From contig JAISKY010000071.1 of NCBI GenBank assembly GCA_031260745.1, positions 1 through 5,793 of the forward strand: a stretch of DNA of 5,793 bases. The letters run 5' to 3'. Shown here in pieces: positions 5,024-5,793 of this stretch. The stretch comes from Oscillospiraceae bacterium. Its GTDB lineage: Bacteria > Bacillota > Clostridia > Oscillospirales > Oscillospiraceae. The position numbers and the translations under genes are program-made. How positions within the stretch are numbered: the stretch's first letter is position 1; every line of letters begins with the position of its first letter. The notes beneath the pieces were generated by a model. It saw nothing but the letters and a program-made list of their open reading frames with translations, had not been told where the DNA came from and searched no databases.

Positions 5024-5086
5024 CTGAAAAAGACATATAAAATAATATAAATATAAGTGGCGCGACGCGCATAGGAGGTTGTGGAA

Positions 5087-5476
5087 GTGGGCCGTCTTGA
5101 TTCTATCGAGCGAACCGAACAAATGACAATTCTGATGGACTTTTACGGTGAACTGCTTACGGATAGGCAGCGTTATTTTATGCAGGCGTATTATAACGAA
5201 AACCTGTCGCTTGCGGAAATCGCCGAACAAGAGAAGATTACTCGCCAGGCGGTACGCGATATTTTGGTGAGGTCGTGCGCGTTACTGGAGCGTTACGAGG
5301 ACAAAATCCGGTTTTGTAAACGCTTCACGGAAATGCAAACTACATTAAACGCCGTTGAGGAAAATCTGTTCGCGTTGAATGACCTTAACCAGTCGCGGTT
5401 TCGCAGTAAAGAAATACTGGATATTTGTAACAAAGTTTACGAAGCGCTTCAAAAAGCAAAAGGAGACGAAGAATGA
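5087..5476 (+). CDS. ylxM: YlxM/UPF0122 helix-turn-helix protein (SRP-associated)
   Basis: The protein has 129 residues if GTG 5087 is the start. AGGAGG (5073-5078) is 8 nt from that codon but only 2 nt from the in-frame GTG at 5081, so 5087 is preferred. The N-terminal two-thirds is the UPF0122 pattern: MTILMDFYGELLTDRQRYFM, then YYNENLSLAEIAEQEKITRQ and AVRDILVRSCALLERYEDKI. This is a sigma-70 region 4-like helix-turn-helix (about residues 24-74). It is followed by a helical tail of about 50 residues. YlxM proteins are usually encoded directly before ffh and have been linked to the signal recognition particle. Here ffh does not follow; instead a secreted protein gene overlaps the stop by four bases (ATGA). 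It is most likely a small regulator or SRP accessory factor and lacks the other domains of a sigma factor. Confidence 0.9.
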   Translation: MGRLDSIERTEQMTILMDFYGELLTDRQRYFMQAYYNENLSLAEIAEQEKITRQAVRDILVRSCALLERYEDKIRFCKRFTEMQTTLNAVEENLFALNDLNQSRFRSKEILDICNKVYEALQKAKGDEE

Positions 5477-5793
5477 AAAAGTTTACCGCGCGGAGCGTTG
5501 CCGGATTATTAATCGCGGCGTTTTTACTGTTTATTCCGAACTCATTTTTGGCGTACGCGGAAAGTGTTGACGTACCCGACGACATAACTGCGGTCGCTCC
5601 GGAGATAACTGCCGAAATCCCCGCGCCCGAACCGGTTTTGGGAGTACCCACTCCGCAAACTATTTACATTGACGGCGTTGAGTACCCGCTTCGCGGTTTT
5701 AACATAGGCGGCAGTAATTATTTTATGCTGCGCGAGTTGTCGTCGGCGCTTGACGGTAAACAAAGTCAGTTCGACATTTTCTGGAACGAAGAA
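5473..5793 (+). CDS. Secreted stalk-domain (copper amine oxidase N-like) protein, N-terminal fragment
   Basis: The first 107 codons are present; the gene runs off the right edge. Residues 1-29 are a classic signal peptide: MKKFTARS, a hydrophobic core GLLIAAFLLFI, and a likely cleavage site after AYA (29). Residues 30-61 are a Pro/Glu-rich linker. From about 62 (QTIYIDGVEYPLRGFNIGG) and on through NYFMLRELSSALDGKQSQFDIFW, the sequence matches the stalk domain found in many exported Clostridial proteins, usually N-terminal to a catalytic or binding domain that is not visible here. AAAGGAG (5459-5465) is 7 nt before the ATG, and the ATG overlaps the ylxM TGA, so translation is probably coupled. 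Role: cell-surface or secreted; activity unknown. Confidence 0.85.
   Translation, partial: MKKFTARSVAGLLIAAFLLFIPNSFLAYAESVDVPDDITAVAPEITAEIPAPEPVLGVPTPQTIYIDGVEYPLRGFNIGGSNYFMLRELSSALDGKQSQFDIFWNEE

Noticed and set aside
5087..5476. Extracytoplasmic sigma factor
   Set aside because: Only a region 4-like helix-turn-helix is present, and the length and conserved stretches fit YlxM/UPF0122.
5385..5763. Minus-strand open frames over ylxM and the stalk-domain gene
   Set aside because: Low-complexity translations without ribosome binding sites; the plus-strand genes have signal peptide and domain evidence.

Overview
The window looks like a chromosomal segment of an anaerobic Bacillota (Clostridia-type) bacterium of moderate GC content. 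Pointers are the rplI-dnaB gene pair, a YlxM/UPF0122 gene, strong AGGAGG-type ribosome binding sites with TTG and GTG starts, sigma-A style promoters, a secreted stalk-domain protein, and a molybdopterin/iron-sulfur enzyme of the transhydroxylase-dehydroxylase type. No tRNA, rRNA, CRISPR array, IS element or riboswitch could be recognised.

Region 1 (1-1936, + strand) is the end of a redox operon. It holds the C-terminal 118 residues of a molybdopterin oxidoreductase catalytic subunit. Next comes its iron-sulfur subunit, with twelve cysteines laid out for three [4Fe-4S] clusters and a C-terminal beta-sandwich-like domain as in pyrogallol-phloroglucinol transhydroxylase. A small SprA/CJM1_0395-like HExxH protein follows, and its stop codon sits in an intrinsic terminator. 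The two enzyme subunits are separated by an unusual 130-bp spacer that puts the only good Shine-Dalgarno about 60 nt from the small-subunit ATG.

Region 2 (1951-2629) is a minus-strand adenine-type phosphoribosyltransferase gene, divergent from the next operon across a 115-bp AT-rich control region. Region 3 (2630-4877, + strand) is a conserved housekeeping block: a small helical acidic-tailed protein, ribosomal protein bL9 and replicative helicase DnaB. An inverted array of AT-rich heptamers separates rplI from dnaB and ends five bases before the dnaB ATG. Region 4 (4878-5793) is a control region with two sigma-A-like promoters and an inverted repeat that overlaps the first promoter. It precedes ylxM, which is translationally coupled (ATGA) to a secreted stalk-domain protein that runs off the right edge. 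The usual ylxM partner ffh is not next to it.

No wholly new system was demonstrated. The points most worth following are: (a) the substrate of the transhydroxylase/dehydroxylase-like enzyme; (b) heptamer-ended intergenic elements that replace the ribosome binding site in front of two genes and, before dnaB, supply four in-register TATAAT boxes; and (c) the promoter-inside-hairpin layout upstream of ylxM.
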